DNA of 64,000 bases from Nothopassalora personata (lineage: Eukaryota > Ascomycota > Dothideomycetes > Mycosphaerellales > Mycosphaerellaceae). Under the pieces are notes generated by a model. That model was not told the origin of the DNA. It saw nothing but the letters and a program-made list of their open reading frames with translations, and did not search any database. The stretch spans positions 2,356,001 through 2,420,000 of the forward strand of contig CM066293.1 of NCBI GenBank assembly GCA_033816765.1, in the 5' to 3' direction. Both the position numbers and the translations under genes were made by a program. This document shows positions 1 to 11,300 of the stretch, one piece after another. The stretch's first letter is position 1; the number at the start of each line of letters is the position of its first letter.

Positions 1-296
1 GCGTGAGGGTGTTGGAGAAGGTCTGTGATGAGGTTCGGTTTGGTTAGTAAAGGGCCTGCAGGAATGTCGGGGATTGACGCTTCTGCTTTGGTGCTGCGTA
101 CGCTGTTTCCTTGGAGGGCGCGGGCACCGCCGTTGGTGGTTAGGGAGTTGGTTTCGTTCCAGCAGCCGGCGTAGGTGTAGCCGTTGAGGGAGGGAAGGGG
201 GTTGGCGGTGGGGCCGGCGGTGGTTGGGTAGATGATGGTGGTGTCTTGGGCGGTTGCCATGGCTAGGAGGATGGCGCTGACGGTTGGGAGGAGCAT
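1..296 (-). CDS. Secreted WSC-domain protein, 5' part only
   Basis: The minus strand reads from an ATG at 296-294 without a stop to the left edge, giving 98 residues. The N-terminus MLLPTVSAILLAMATAQ looks like a signal peptide with cleavage after the AQ. Residues from about 38 read YTYAGCWNETNSLTTNG and then GGARALQG, which fit the opening of a WSC domain (Y-x-GC followed by a RAL-G turn). WSC domains are cysteine-rich carbohydrate-binding modules found in yeast stress sensors and in fungal secreted or wall proteins. The rest of the domain, and any catalytic or membrane part, lies outside the window. A donor-like GTACGC after ALQGNS could start an intron, so the last 35 residues are less certain. 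Signal peptide and WSC start are seen; function beyond cell-wall or secreted is inference. Confidence 0.62.
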   Translation of the reverse strand, partial: MLLPTVSAILLAMATAQDTTIIYPTTAGPTANPLPSLNGYTYAGCWNETNSLTTNGGARALQGNSVRSTKAEASIPDIPAGPLLTKPNLITDLLQHPH

Positions 297-919
297 TGTG
301 GTGATTTGGTGGGTTATGGGGAGGACATGGGCGGAGAGAAGGGGGTGCAGTGGGTGGGTATTGGTATCGTTGGGGAGGGCGGAGGTTTTGAGACATGATC
401 CATTGCGCCAGTGAAACTTACGCGGAGCCGTTATGTAGAGTCTCTGATGTGGCGCTGGTAAGGGCGGCGGAGTGTGTCTCGGAGCTTGATGAGACATGGC
501 GCTCAGAGACTGCGACGGGTCTCTGTTCCTCCTGAGGTTGCAGTATGACGATCTGTGAGGTGGGCCGGGCCGGGCCGGGCCGGGCCGGATGCTCTCTAGT
601 ACTATTGACTTCTGGCCCTCCCCCTTCCTTCTACGCTCCATTGACAAGCCAAATCGCTTGCAACAATACCAAGTATACCTACGCGAATTCGTACTACGTC
701 GTCGGCGGCGTCTTTCAGACAGATGCCGAAGCGAGCTCGGCCGACGGTGAGCTGAGCTGAAGACAGGCATCAACAATGTCGAAGGATTTGCAGGTTAGCG
801 TACCAGTGTGGACGCGAAATGGTAGATCAAACGGCCCCATACTAAGAGTCGTATAAGATTTATGGATCGTCGTTCTGTCAACGTCGAAGTACAAGGTCAC
901 TCTCAACCATACCGATATC
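297..919. other. Gene-free stretch upstream of the WSC gene
   Basis: No convincing coding sequence on either strand. The part next to 297 would be the promoter of the WSC-domain gene. The only marked structure is a GGGCC tandem repeat at 562-586. Confidence 0.5.
562..586. repeat. GGGCC pentamer tandem repeat, five units
   Basis: Five perfect head-to-tail GGGCC units, then GG. Short GC-rich satellite with no associated gene; likely replication slippage. Confidence 0.85.
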
Positions 920-1050
920 ATGGCTTTCGGGGACGTGGCCATTATTGGAGCAGGACTTTCTGGACTTAGATTGGCCTCCTCATCGGCGCAGATGGCATCC
1001 ACAGCGAAGTACGGAACCTGACTGGAGCGGCGAAGGTGGCTCGATTGTAA
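920..1050 (+). pseudogene. FAD-dependent monooxygenase relic with internal deletion
   Basis: Starting at ATG 920 the frame reads MAFGDVAIIGAGLSGLRLA, the beta-alpha-beta dinucleotide-binding start (GxGxxG) of salicylate-hydroxylase-type FAD monooxygenases. At 976 a different frame takes over and reads LLIGADGIHSEVRNLTGAAK, the downstream GADGIHSxVR motif of the same family, ending in TAA at 1048. In intact members these motifs lie well over 100 residues apart, so most of the FAD domain between them has been deleted and the frame lost. Nothing of the catalytic or C-terminal part is recognisable after 1050. Both motifs are seen directly; the deletion is inferred from family architecture. Confidence 0.7.
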
Positions 1051-1314
1051 GTGACTGGCTGTTCAGCGTGGATGTGACGGTGATTTAAAAACCTGGATCG
1101 AGGGTTTACAACGATCTATAGCCGCATTTCTACGTCCGCTTCGAAGTGATTCCAGGTGTCCATCCTGTGTCCTTCGAGCTGACGATACAGGCCAAATGCA
1201 AGAAAGCGCCCGAAGGACGTCAATAAGAGGGCCTCCGCTCTCATGTCATTTCAGCTTCTCTAGCTAGACTATCAGCCGTTGGTCGTATAAGCCATTGCCA
1301 GATCTCCCCAGCCG

Positions 1315-1581
1315 CTATCGGGACCAAATAGTCGATTCAGACCGGGTTTGGCGACTGGCAATGAGTAGAGCTGGCGTGCGGTAGTGGGCGCCGACGTTGA
1401 TATGCTCGTTCGAGACCAGGACGAAGCCGTAGATGTAGTTGCGCAGTTCTGCTGGAAGCTTGAGGAGGTGGGGAGTATCTGTCAGAGACAAAGTTGCGAT
1501 ACTGGCAGCGAGTTCATTGACCGAGTGTCGAGGTGCTGCGAAGATGGTGATGTCGTCTGGTGCTCGAGCCGAGTTAGACAT
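1315..1581 (-). pseudogene. LPAELRN-family fragment, copy A
   Basis: An 88-residue ORF begins MSNSARAPDD and carries LLKLPAELRNYIYGFVL followed by TPALLIASRQTRSES, the N-terminal signature of a large fungal family of F-box-like proteins of unknown role. Intact members continue for about 200 residues with a long alpha/beta region after the RQ-R-E element; here the frame stops right after it at TIWSR. No splice donor that would rescue the frame is obvious. It is probably a truncated copy, though a short expressed gene cannot be excluded. Confidence 0.55.
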
Positions 1582-2036
1582 GGTGTACTATGCGGTATTC
1601 TTGAAAGAAGGACAGTCGACCTGGTTGTTGTGGTTCTCATTGAAAACGTGAGCACGAGCTCGATTCAATAAAGGGAAGTGAAAAGACGTTTGCTATTCAC
1701 TGACCAAGCTTTTACGAGCTTTCACCTTTCTACACTTTCGCTCATGAAACTCAGCAGGAAACGAGAATGTTAAGTAGCTTGCGGGACTGCTTCAGCCTAT
1801 GCCCGGCGTACCGCCTCGCATTGGTTACCCAAAGAATCTGCCACAGCCAATGCTTCAAAATGGCGAGCGCTGTCAGCCTGAGACTTCGTCCACATCCCTG
1901 ATACCGGCGGCCAGCTTTTCCAACGCTGCGAGACCTACACACTAACCTTCGCGATGTCTCCGAGAAGAGTTCAGACGGTCATGATAGCGCTCCGCCCGGA
2001 ACAGCTCCCGCTGATCCATCCACATTGAATCCAGTC

Positions 2037-2396
2037 CTAGCACTGGCTCGAGCACACGAACTGAACATATCCAGGCGTAAGGACGCTGAATTTATTTCTC
2101 GGGAATGCTTCATTGAGATTGCTTCGATTGAATTGTAGTAGGGCTGATGCGCGGCGCGTCCCCGGGGCAGTGATAGTGATCGGGCGGTTAGCGGTAGTGC
2201 TCGTGATTGTATCCGGAGCCAGGACGAGCGCGTAGACTTGGTTGCGCAGCTCTGCTGAGAGAAGCAAACGCCCAGAGGAGTTAGGTATGCTAAGCTTTAC
2301 AGGTTTGGTGGTGGGAGGGGAGCGCGTGGTGGGTTTTGTCGCCCATGGATTTGCAGGTCTGGTCTTGATTCTCTCGAACACATGTAGGTACGGCAT
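2037..2396 (-). pseudogene. LPAELRN-family fragment, copy B
   Basis: From ATG 2396 the frame reads MPYLHVFERIKTRP, then LLLSAELRNQVYALVLAPDT, then ASALLQFNRSNLNEAFP. This matches the family pattern (L-AELRN-IY--VL, ALL--NRQ---EAF), but the proline of LPAELRN is a serine and the sequence degenerates before a stop at 2037. At about 119 residues it is far shorter than normal. Same strand as copy A, opposite to copies C and D. Treated as a relic. Confidence 0.5.
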
Positions 2397-2698
2397 GATG
2401 TGCAAGGCGGGCGAGCGTGATGAGAAGCAGTTTATGGGCGCACCAGCGACAGTTAGAACTTGAAAATCTTGGTGTGCGCTTTAGGTGAGTGAACCGCCAG
2501 AATGTTCCGAACATGTGACGCGCTGCTACGACACATCCCTGTCGACACGCCGCACGGTCCATGCCGTTACAACTTGACTTCCGACTTCAATCTAGCGGAA
2601 TTCAAACTTATATCACTCTAACGTCTCTACTACTCCGAAAAGTCGAGCTGACCAGTACCACGTCCATAAACACTTCCACCACGAACGTCACGAACCCG

Positions 2699-3867
2699 AT
2701 GCACATGACGACCTCTACAAGCAAGAGGCATATCTTCCGCCTACTCGAGCTACCGGCAGAGCCCAGAAACCACATCTACGAAGGAGCGCTGCAACACGAT
2801 CATCGCAACGGCCAGAGCGCTGCAGTCGCACTTCTACAGACTTGCCGACAGCTCCACTGCGAAGCGAAAGAGTTCCTCCTCGAGGGTAGCGTCTTCTCAT
2901 TTCCCGTGATCGCCGAGCGTAACGACGCTTTTCACCTCGACGATGCTGGCAAGGATCGTCTGGCGAAGACAGAGAAGCTCATTCCGGCGGCGATTGGGAG
3001 GTTTGCATACAGGGAGAGAAGAAAATCAACCAGCTATCTTTGTTGCTCTTGAACAGATCTACGACCTACTTCCGGAAGCTATGCGCAGACTTACCAGATC
3101 AAACTCGAGTCGAAGTGATGTGTGTCAACACAGCTCATCGTTTCCCCTTTGCGTTGGGCTGCTTCTTGAACAGCCGCGTGGCAAGGTCCGAAGAGCTCAT
3201 CAGTAGGGTCAACATGTCTGAAATTGAGCCGGTTTACGACCACTATCGGGAGGGGCTCTGGTATGGGCTTGCCAAGCTACCAGATAGAGTTGCCGTATCT
3301 GTGACAGGTTGCCCATCAGACTTCGTGAACTGGCGCGGGGCCAAAGTTCGCTACCTGAAGGATCGCCTCTATCACCCCAACAGGTGGTCAGCAGCCGCGC
3401 TCGACACCATCGCAAACTACAAGCTGATCTGCAAAGTCGCTGAGCCAGTTCCGGAACAGAGACAGAAGGCCTTTGAAGCTTAGGAATTGCAAGCATACCT
3501 CCGCGGAAACAAAGTACCACCCCAGAGAGTGATACAGACGGACACAACATTTATAGAGATCGGTAGAATCCCGGCTCACATAAATATCTATTTTCGCGAA
3601 TATGATCACTCGGATAACGATTCGCTTGACAGGTTCGACGATCACTTGATCGTGTACAATCTGAACAAGATCGAGGAATGGGTCACAATACTTGGTGGTG
3701 GCGAGAAGAGAAGTACAGAGATGAAAGCCTGGCTCACAGATCGGGAGATCAAGCGAGGAGACTCGACAGAGCTCAGAAATTGGAATGAAGTGGTAAAGCG
3801 AGAGGCGACAGAGTTATGGGATCGTGCTTGGGCTGAAGGCAGGGGTCACGAACTGTTTGTTCCATGA
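2699..3867 (+). pseudogene. LPAELRN-family gene, copy C, broken by frame changes and a stop
   Basis: The most complete copy. ATG 2699 opens MHMTTSTSKRHIFRLLELP and continues AEPRNHIYEGAL and AVALLQTCRQLHCEAKEFLL, the family N-terminus. Around 2990-3090 the plausible protein moves between all three frames (AIFVALEQIYDLLPEAMRR in one, FRKLCADLPDQTRVEV in the next). From 3085 one frame stays coherent until an in-frame TAG at 3481, after which the same frame continues for 127 residues (ELQAYLRGNKVPPQR to GHELFVP) and ends at 3867. A weak GTTTGC donor near 3000 could mark an intron, but it would not explain every shift or the TAG. Most likely a recent pseudogene, less likely a poorly predicted multi-exon gene. 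No function is known for the family. Confidence 0.55.
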
Positions 3868-4698
3868 GTCAGAAGTGGCATAGATGTGCAGCATTCTGGA
3901 CCCGTAGGCTCGAAATGCTGTGTATGCTAGTGTTTCGGATGCTGCCTACATCCAGACGATAGCTGTCGGAGCGCTCGTTAGCAAGCACTACCTAATTATG
4001 GTAGAATAGCAGACAAAGACCTTCGAAGCAGCCTCATATTGATGCTAGCACACAGGCGATGGAACACCATTCTCCACCGAACTTGCCTTACCAACCGAAT
4101 TGCTTCGCGGTCCCCCTGGCGCCTTGCCCTGCTTTCATTTGCACCTACATATGAATATAGATACTGTGCTTACTCATCGACAACACAACCAAGCCGATCA
4201 CATCAACGGGGTGGTTACACGATTCCTAATGGCATCGTCTCCGCAAATCCAACGGATACTTGATGGACCTAGCTATCAAACCGTTCACTTCGGTGAATAT
4301 GAGATTAACGAACCCCATCAATGTTTCAAAAAATTGCCTTGCCGTTTGATTCAGTGATGGGAACTCGTTGTGTTGTTCGTGTTCAGGTCTTACTTCGCAA
4401 GAAGGATGTTCCTTACGAGCCTCTTCGAAGCAATTCGAGGAGGTCGTTCTTTTGCAAGATTGGTGAGTGTTGAGGGTGGGTGAGATATGGTGGATGATTG
4501 CATATTTGAATTGATTGCTCTTTTGATGACTTGGTGGTGGCGCATGATGTAAGTTGGAGTGCCGTTGGAGTGCGGGGCTTGGCGTTTCACATGTTGCGCT
4601 GGTCAAAAAGTTTATAGCACTTGCAATGTAACTTCTCTCTCCATTCACATCCAACGTTCAGGCTGACCAACCATCGTGGATGAAAGTTTTTTCAGACG
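3868..4698. other. Gene-free stretch
   Basis: Contains several ORFs under 145 codons without recognisable protein features. I see no gene, RNA or repeat here. Confidence 0.45.
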
Positions 4699-5310
4699 AT
4701 GAAGCCCATGGCGAACACGGAGACCGTCACGAGCCGGACCGGCTTCCTCGGTCTCAGCGCAGAACTCAGGAACAGCATCTACGAACTCGCTATGCAACAC
4801 AAGAAACCATACGCGATACTCCGCACCTGTCGTATAGTCTACGAGGAGTTCAAAAGCCTGTCATTCACGATCGCTGTCACTACTCCACGTAACGTCTGGC
4901 GGGGCCCAGCGAGATTAGACAACATTGGGCTCAGCAGAAAGGGGGAGATTCTAGTTACGTTCTATTGTTACGCATTGCATGTGATTCGAGAGATACGCTA
5001 CATGCTAGTTCCCTCATCACTTCTAGCTTCTAGGGCTCTTCTACTCATCTCCAAAATTCCCCTCGCCCAGATCCACTTTCCCAATACTCCATACCTCCCT
5101 CACATCCTCCTGCTCATCACTACTCAGCCCAAGACCACCAGCACCACCCTCCGCCTCCTTCCTCTCTCTCGCCTGACTACTCAGCCTCAGCGCAATGCGC
5201 TTGAAGTACTCCTGCATGCTCCTCTTGTCACCCGGTCCCAGACTCGCTCCAGGCCCTTGCATGAATTTGTCAAACACGGCACTTTCCTCCTCCACAACCT
5301 GGAATATTGA
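4699..5310 (+). CDS. LPAELRN-family short ORF, copy D (probable relic)
   Basis: ATG 4699 opens a 203-codon ORF. Residues 13-57 read TGFLGLSAELRNSIYELAM, then KPYAILRTCRIVYEEFKSL, the family N-terminus with LP changed to LS. Similarity fades near 4870. From 5041 on the ORF runs antisense through the 3' coding end of GCN1, so its last 90 residues are almost certainly not real protein. The overlap suggests that a truncated copy landed against GCN1 or decayed there. It could be expressed as a short protein, but I treat it as a remnant. Confidence 0.35.
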   Translation: MKPMANTETVTSRTGFLGLSAELRNSIYELAMQHKKPYAILRTCRIVYEEFKSLSFTIAVTTPRNVWRGPARLDNIGLSRKGEILVTFYCYALHVIREIRYMLVPSSLLASRALLLISKIPLAQIHFPNTPYLPHILLLITTQPKTTSTTLRLLPLSRLTTQPQRNALEVLLHAPLVTRSQTRSRPLHEFVKHGTFLLHNLEY

Positions 5311-8300
5311 CAAGAAGGCAGCTTCTGCAGAGAGCTTGACTGGGATGACGGGGTCACGCACGCCCTTGAAGACGGCTGGGACGAGGAGAGATAGGTGAGG
5401 ACGGATGAGTTCGTTGTTCTCGCGTGAGACGGTGCGGATCACGACGAGGATAAGGCGACGGGTATCGACTGGTGCCCCGGGAAGGACGTACTCGGCGAAA
5501 GTTTCGAAGAGGGGCTTTGTACCTTCAAATGTCTTGTTGCTGGTGTCGGAGAGGAGGTACTTGCCTGCGGCAAGGACGGCGTTGTCAGCGATGAAGGGCT
5601 CTTTGTTGCGGATACCTTGTGCAATGATCGTGCGGGTGATATCATCGAGCGAGTTTGTCAACGTCTCCGGTGCATCCAGCAGCACAGCGTTGAGAGCTAG
5701 GATTGATGCGTGCGAGAAGTCCTTGGTGAGCACTCTGCTCTTGATGAGCTGTGTTTGCGTGTCCGAAGGCAGGACCTTGATCAATGCGCCCAACAGCTTG
5801 GCGTATGTGATGTCGAGCGCATCATCAGAATCGCCAGAATCAGAATCAATGAGACCGAGGATTGAGTTCCGTGACACCTCGTTCATGATGCCACCTGCTT
5901 TGCTAACGACCTCATACAATGCTTTGAGCATAGCATTCTTGACACCCATATCTGTTGTCTTGGATCCAGTAACGAGCTCGGCAATGAGAGGATCGATACG
6001 TGGTGTCATGGTAATGAGTGTACCAAGAGCCTTCGCCGCTCGTGATCTGAGGATCTCGCTTGACGAATCGGCCAGTGACTTTGCAAATGTTCGCTGGAGC
6101 TGCGGCAAGAACGGCTTGAGGAAAGTTGGGATCTTTTCAAGCAAATTGTTCAGCGTCAACAAGATAGCCGCCTTGAGCTCAGTAGAGCGCTCCGACACAA
6201 CACGAATGAGCGGACCAGTAATTTGTGTGACAAAGGGCCGTAAACCATCTGCTGCTGTACGGTCGATGAGGTCCGAGATGGCCAGTGCTGCTTGTGTTCT
6301 CTGCTCGGCAGAACCATTCATCAGGCCTTGCAAAAAGATCGGTAGGATGGCGTTGATGCCCTTGGGCAAGGAAAAACCTGGAAGAGCGTGTCCAGCAACA
6401 CCAACTTGATTGAGCGTCTGTCTTGTGGACACCACAAGAGACTCCATCTCTTCCTTGCGAAGCTTCTTCATCAGAGCATCAAGTGCCGACCAAGCTGCTT
6501 TGACGACTTCGGTGTCACTATCATCGAAGGCGATGAGCAGAGCTCGTATGATGTCTGGGTAGTACCTCGAGAAGTCAATGTCTGTTGCCGAGAAGAACTT
6601 GGCCAGGTGAAGGTCAGCGGCCGCCCGTCGGCGGTGGTCATCGTGCTTAGCCATAGCAAGCATGACGCTCATCATGGTGTTGAGACCATCATATTCGTCT
6701 ACGGACAGCAAGATTGAGTCGAATGCTGCATCAAGGTCCAACCTGACATCCATGTCTTTCGTGGCGATCTTGTTGTCCATCAGGGAGTTGAGGATATTCG
6801 GAAGTCTGCGCGTCATGGCAGAGCTGGCCACCTCCGCTAGTGATGCGAGTGCTCTGGCATTGAAGCCCGAGATTGGCGACGTGAGTAGAGTTGGTAGCAG
6901 GTTTGGCAGAATGATGTTCGACCTCGTTGCCTCTGTCAGCAGAGTGAGCAGAGCAGAAAGCGCGTTGTCCTTATCTTCTTCCGATCTCAGCAGGCTCAGC
7001 AGATGTGGCAGGACTTGGTCAACGGCACGCTTGCCCAATATTTTCTGCAAGCTGTCGAAAGCTTCAGCAGCAGCTTCTCTGACATCCTCGTTGGAGTCAA
7101 CCAGGGCTGTGCGGACCACTGAGATGAGGGTCGTCTCGTAATCCTCAAGCGATTCGGGTGTCGCTGCGCTGATGAGCTCGCGGAGGGCAATGCAGATACC
7201 CTCTTTGGCATCGGTGTCCGTGGAGGTTTGCAGACCTTCTTCGAGCGTAGGCAGTAGCGTTGCGAGAACACCTTCTCCAGCTTTTCTAATAAGTTCGCCG
7301 AGCGCATTACCAGCGATGACCTTCTGCTCGGGGTTCGAGCTCGCCAATCTCCGGATGAGAAGTTGGGTAAGGGTCGGCACTAGCTCGCGCAACGTGCGTG
7401 GTGATGAGACCAGTGCCTTCCATACGTTCATAGCGGATGTGCGGACCAAACCAGAAGTGTCGCAGCGACAGATGTACAGTGCAGACAGCACTCTGTTGCG
7501 CTTCTCCTCGCCGAGGATCTCGAGCAGAGATTGTCCGGCTTCGTTTGCACCTTCCTCGATGTCTTCGGCTTCAGCCTTCCCGCTGATACCAGTAAGGTTG
7601 AACAGAAGGTCACCAACCAATTCCACGGAACTGAGACGAATACGGTAGCTGTCATCAGCAAGACCGCGCTCGAGCTCAGGAAGCAGCAAGTCGACAGAGC
7701 GAGCTGCAAAGTTCTTGACGAGCAGGCGACCGGCACGTAATGCTGTCTCGCGGATGGACTCGACATCGTCTGCCAGACCTGCAAGGATGGGCGGGATGAT
7801 TCGATTGAGGTAATTAGCAAAGCTGTTTCCGAAGCAAGCCGGCAAGAAGATGAACAACGACATGAAGCCCTCGCGTACGGACGGCTTCGAGCTGGAGACA
7901 TTTTGAAGGATAGTCGGCAGTGTCTCCTCAAGTCTGCTCGTGCCTAGGCCGGCAAGCACTTCAGACAGCGCTTGTGCGGAACCGAGACGATCGCCAGCAC
8001 CAGAATCGGACTTGAGCGTGGACATGAGACTGGGGATGAGGTCTGGTAGGGCGTCCTCGCCAAGCTTCTCGATCGTGGAACCTAATGCCTTGGATGCAGT
8101 GGCACGAGTTGTCGGCACAGGGTCGACCACTGCGACTCGTAAACCGGCGACAAGGATCGGTAGATGTGCTGTGAGATCTCTCTTTTCGGTAAGATGAGCC
8201 AGACTACCGATGATTTGAGCAGCCTTTCGCTTAGTCGCAGAGCGGTCACCAAGACCACGTTCCAGGATACGGACAACCAACGCGAGTGATGGCGCATCGA

Positions 8301-11300
8301 GGTAGTGGATGAAGTTGACCTTGATAAGGGCATCGAGTGCTTCATCTGTATACTTAGTAGGATCGCTGAGGGCCTTGAGCAAGATGTTGACCTGGCCCTT
8401 GACTTCAGGGTTGCTGATGACTTCTCCGAATCGCTGCAAGCTTCGATTCGCAGAGGATCGCACCTCCTTGTGACTGTCGTTGAGCACTTCTGTGAGTGGA
8501 GGAATGATCTCGGGCAATGAGACAGCGAGTTGCTGCGGATCCAAGTAGGCCATGGCGCCAAGTGAGTCGCAAGCACCCTTCTTACTGCGCCATTGCTGCT
8601 CGTCAAGACCCTCCAGTAGCTGGGGCAAGACCTGCTTGACACCAAATGAGCTCAGCGACGAGAAACACGTCTTTGCTGCGTCCAGGCAAGCTTCACGCAC
8701 ATCGGCGCTAGCATCACCAAAGCCCGTCAACATCTGAGGCACAAGCTGAATGACGTATGGCTCGAAGACACGACCCAATAGCAGTGATAAAAGCTCAACG
8801 GCCAAGAAAGCACCTTGTCGCTCGTTCGGGTCCTTCTTGTTCTCCGTCGCACTTCGCAAGGTGGATAGAAGCCTGGTCTCTCTCACGATCGAAATGCCTC
8901 TGCCTTTGACAATACCGGCCAAACCGTACGCTGCACCGCGACGCGCTGCATACTTCTTAGCATGGAGTGTGTCATTCAGCGTCTGCTGCAGGTATTGTCC
9001 TGCTTGGTCAAGGGAGGCTCGGACAAGTGGCGGGAGACATTGCGCTACCGCGTATTGCACAGATTCTGATGGTGTGCTAAGCGTCTCCAGCAAGCGATTG
9101 ACGACCTTTGGTATGCGTTGATCACCCTTCGGTAAATGCCTAGCCAGGGCGCCGTAGAGGATAACGACAGCTTCGTAGACCAAATCCTGGGTTTGCGAAT
9201 TACTGCTCGAGCCAAGCGTGTCTTCACATAGCTTCATCAGTGGTTCTACGACCTCCTTGCCGCGGGCTGATACAACGGCAGTGGCTGCATCAAGCATGGC
9301 ATCTCGTACAGTGGTGTTCTTATCGGCCAGCGGACCGTTCTGTATTAGGAAGTTCAGGAACGGCTGAAGTTCCTCGGTTGGGAATGCGATGGCCAGCTCT
9401 TTGAACGTCAAGGCGAAACCATGTCGGGACTCCCAAGGATCGGACAGGTCCGTCTTGAGTGGCATTCCATATTTGTCAAGCTCTGGCTTCCTGGGCTTGG
9501 CAGCGTCAGCGTAGCGGAGTTGCAATGCCTCGAGTACATCCTCGAATGTGGACGGAGTATGCTTGACAGCGGCGGCAACAGCGCGAGCAGCAGCACGCCT
9601 GAGCTGCGAGTCAAGCGAATCGAGATATGACAGGCATTGCATCGCAGCATCTGGCACGACCTTAAGTTCATTCTCTTCCCAGATCTCATGTGCAATACCA
9701 GCATTCTCTTCGTCGTCATCGTGACAGGCGAGCCAAATCTCTTCGTAGAATTCGCGATCCGCTAACTCGAGTTCGGCACTTATCGCTTGCAGCACGGCTT
9801 TGCGGACTGACGTGTCTGAAATAAGCACACCCCGAACGGCGGTATCAATCTCCGCGGCGATCATGCTCGGTGCGACACATCGGCATAGATCAGCAAAGCA
9901 GTCTTTGATGGCTCTGAAATGCTGCGTGTAACGCTGCATTGCCGCAATAAGTGTGCCGAGGATCTTCTCGCGAGGAAGTCGAGTATCCTCGCACGCTTGT
10001 GTGTGGAAGGACAAGAACTCAATGGCAAGGATGATCTGCTCGTCAGCATCCTCACCGGCGGCACGATCGATGCCACCGTTTTCCAGCACCAGGAAGATCA
10101 GTGACAGGATGTAGCTCAGAGTGACAGTGTCGAATGGCTTCTGCTCTCCAAGGAATCTGATCCTGTAAAGCAGACGTGTGACAAGATCTCCAAGCGGTTC
10201 GGCCAAAAGATTTTCAGGCAGCATAGTGATGCCAGCAGATCGTAGAGTAGCGACTCCCACGAAGGGTCGCAAGGAGCCAAGGCGGGTCGACGTCTTCTCA
10301 GAGCAGCGCAGGTAGCCCACCGAGGCTGCATCACCAAGGACGATTCCGGCGCCGGCCTGGACGACGTCGAAGAGGAGTTTCACTGATGGACCGAACCAGG
10401 CTTCTGCTTCGGTAGGAGGTCCTGTTGCGAGCGCAGTGATCATACCAATACCTCGTCGCAGTCGAGCAGCCACTTCGTTGACATGCTTGCGGATCTCAGA
10501 CTCCTTCTTGAGCTGAGCATTGACCTTGGCTTGTTCGTCGGGAGTGAGTTTCTTGGTCTGCCCTTTCTTCGAGGCAATCTGTGCTCGGAGCTCTTCTTCG
10601 AACTTCAGAATCTCATAGTCCTTGTCGTTCTTGCTGATCTGCTGAGTTTGGCTGGAAGTGGAGAGCACATCCACAAACGCTGTTCCTTCCGGCGTTCGCG
10701 AAATAGCAGCTTCAGTTGGACCTATGTCGTTCAGCTGCCGTGGATCAAGGTCCAGGGATATTTGCGCGACAATCAGTGGTGTCATGGTTTCAGGTGCAAC
10801 GAATGCCAGGTCGGCGGCAGCAGCACACGCTGCGAGCTGGAATGCTGGCAGTGGTCGCCAGACAGGATTCTCGGTTACTGCCAGTATTAGTACAAGGCAG
10901 TCCTTTGACGACTTTTCCACCATGGTGCCAGGATCGGTTCCTGTCTTGAGACACATGTCGATCCATGGTGCTTTAGGAACCAACTGTGGCCTGCAGAGGA
11001 CCAGAAGCGCCCTCAATTGCGTCTCAACCACTTCCTTGTCGACTTTGCCACTCAGTCTGCACAGCGTGTCGTTGTCGAGGCATATCGCCCGTACAACCTT
11101 AAACAGCTCCTCTTTACCGGACTTGGCTGCGATAGCCGTGCTGTCCTTGCTCTCAACTTCGAGATCTTCGCACCATTGCCACAGACCGTTGATCACGATG
11201 TGAGCGGTTACGCGAGGCGCTGTGATGTAGAGAGTCTGCAAAGCAACGAGTGCCTCCTTTTTGATCTCTGCCGGTACAGTTGCCGACGCAACGAGGAAGA

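Noticed and set aside
5405..8645. Long antisense ORFs across GCN1 (for example 334 codons at 5405-6409)
   Set aside because: They are opposite-strand shadows of a highly conserved coding sequence and show no protein motifs.
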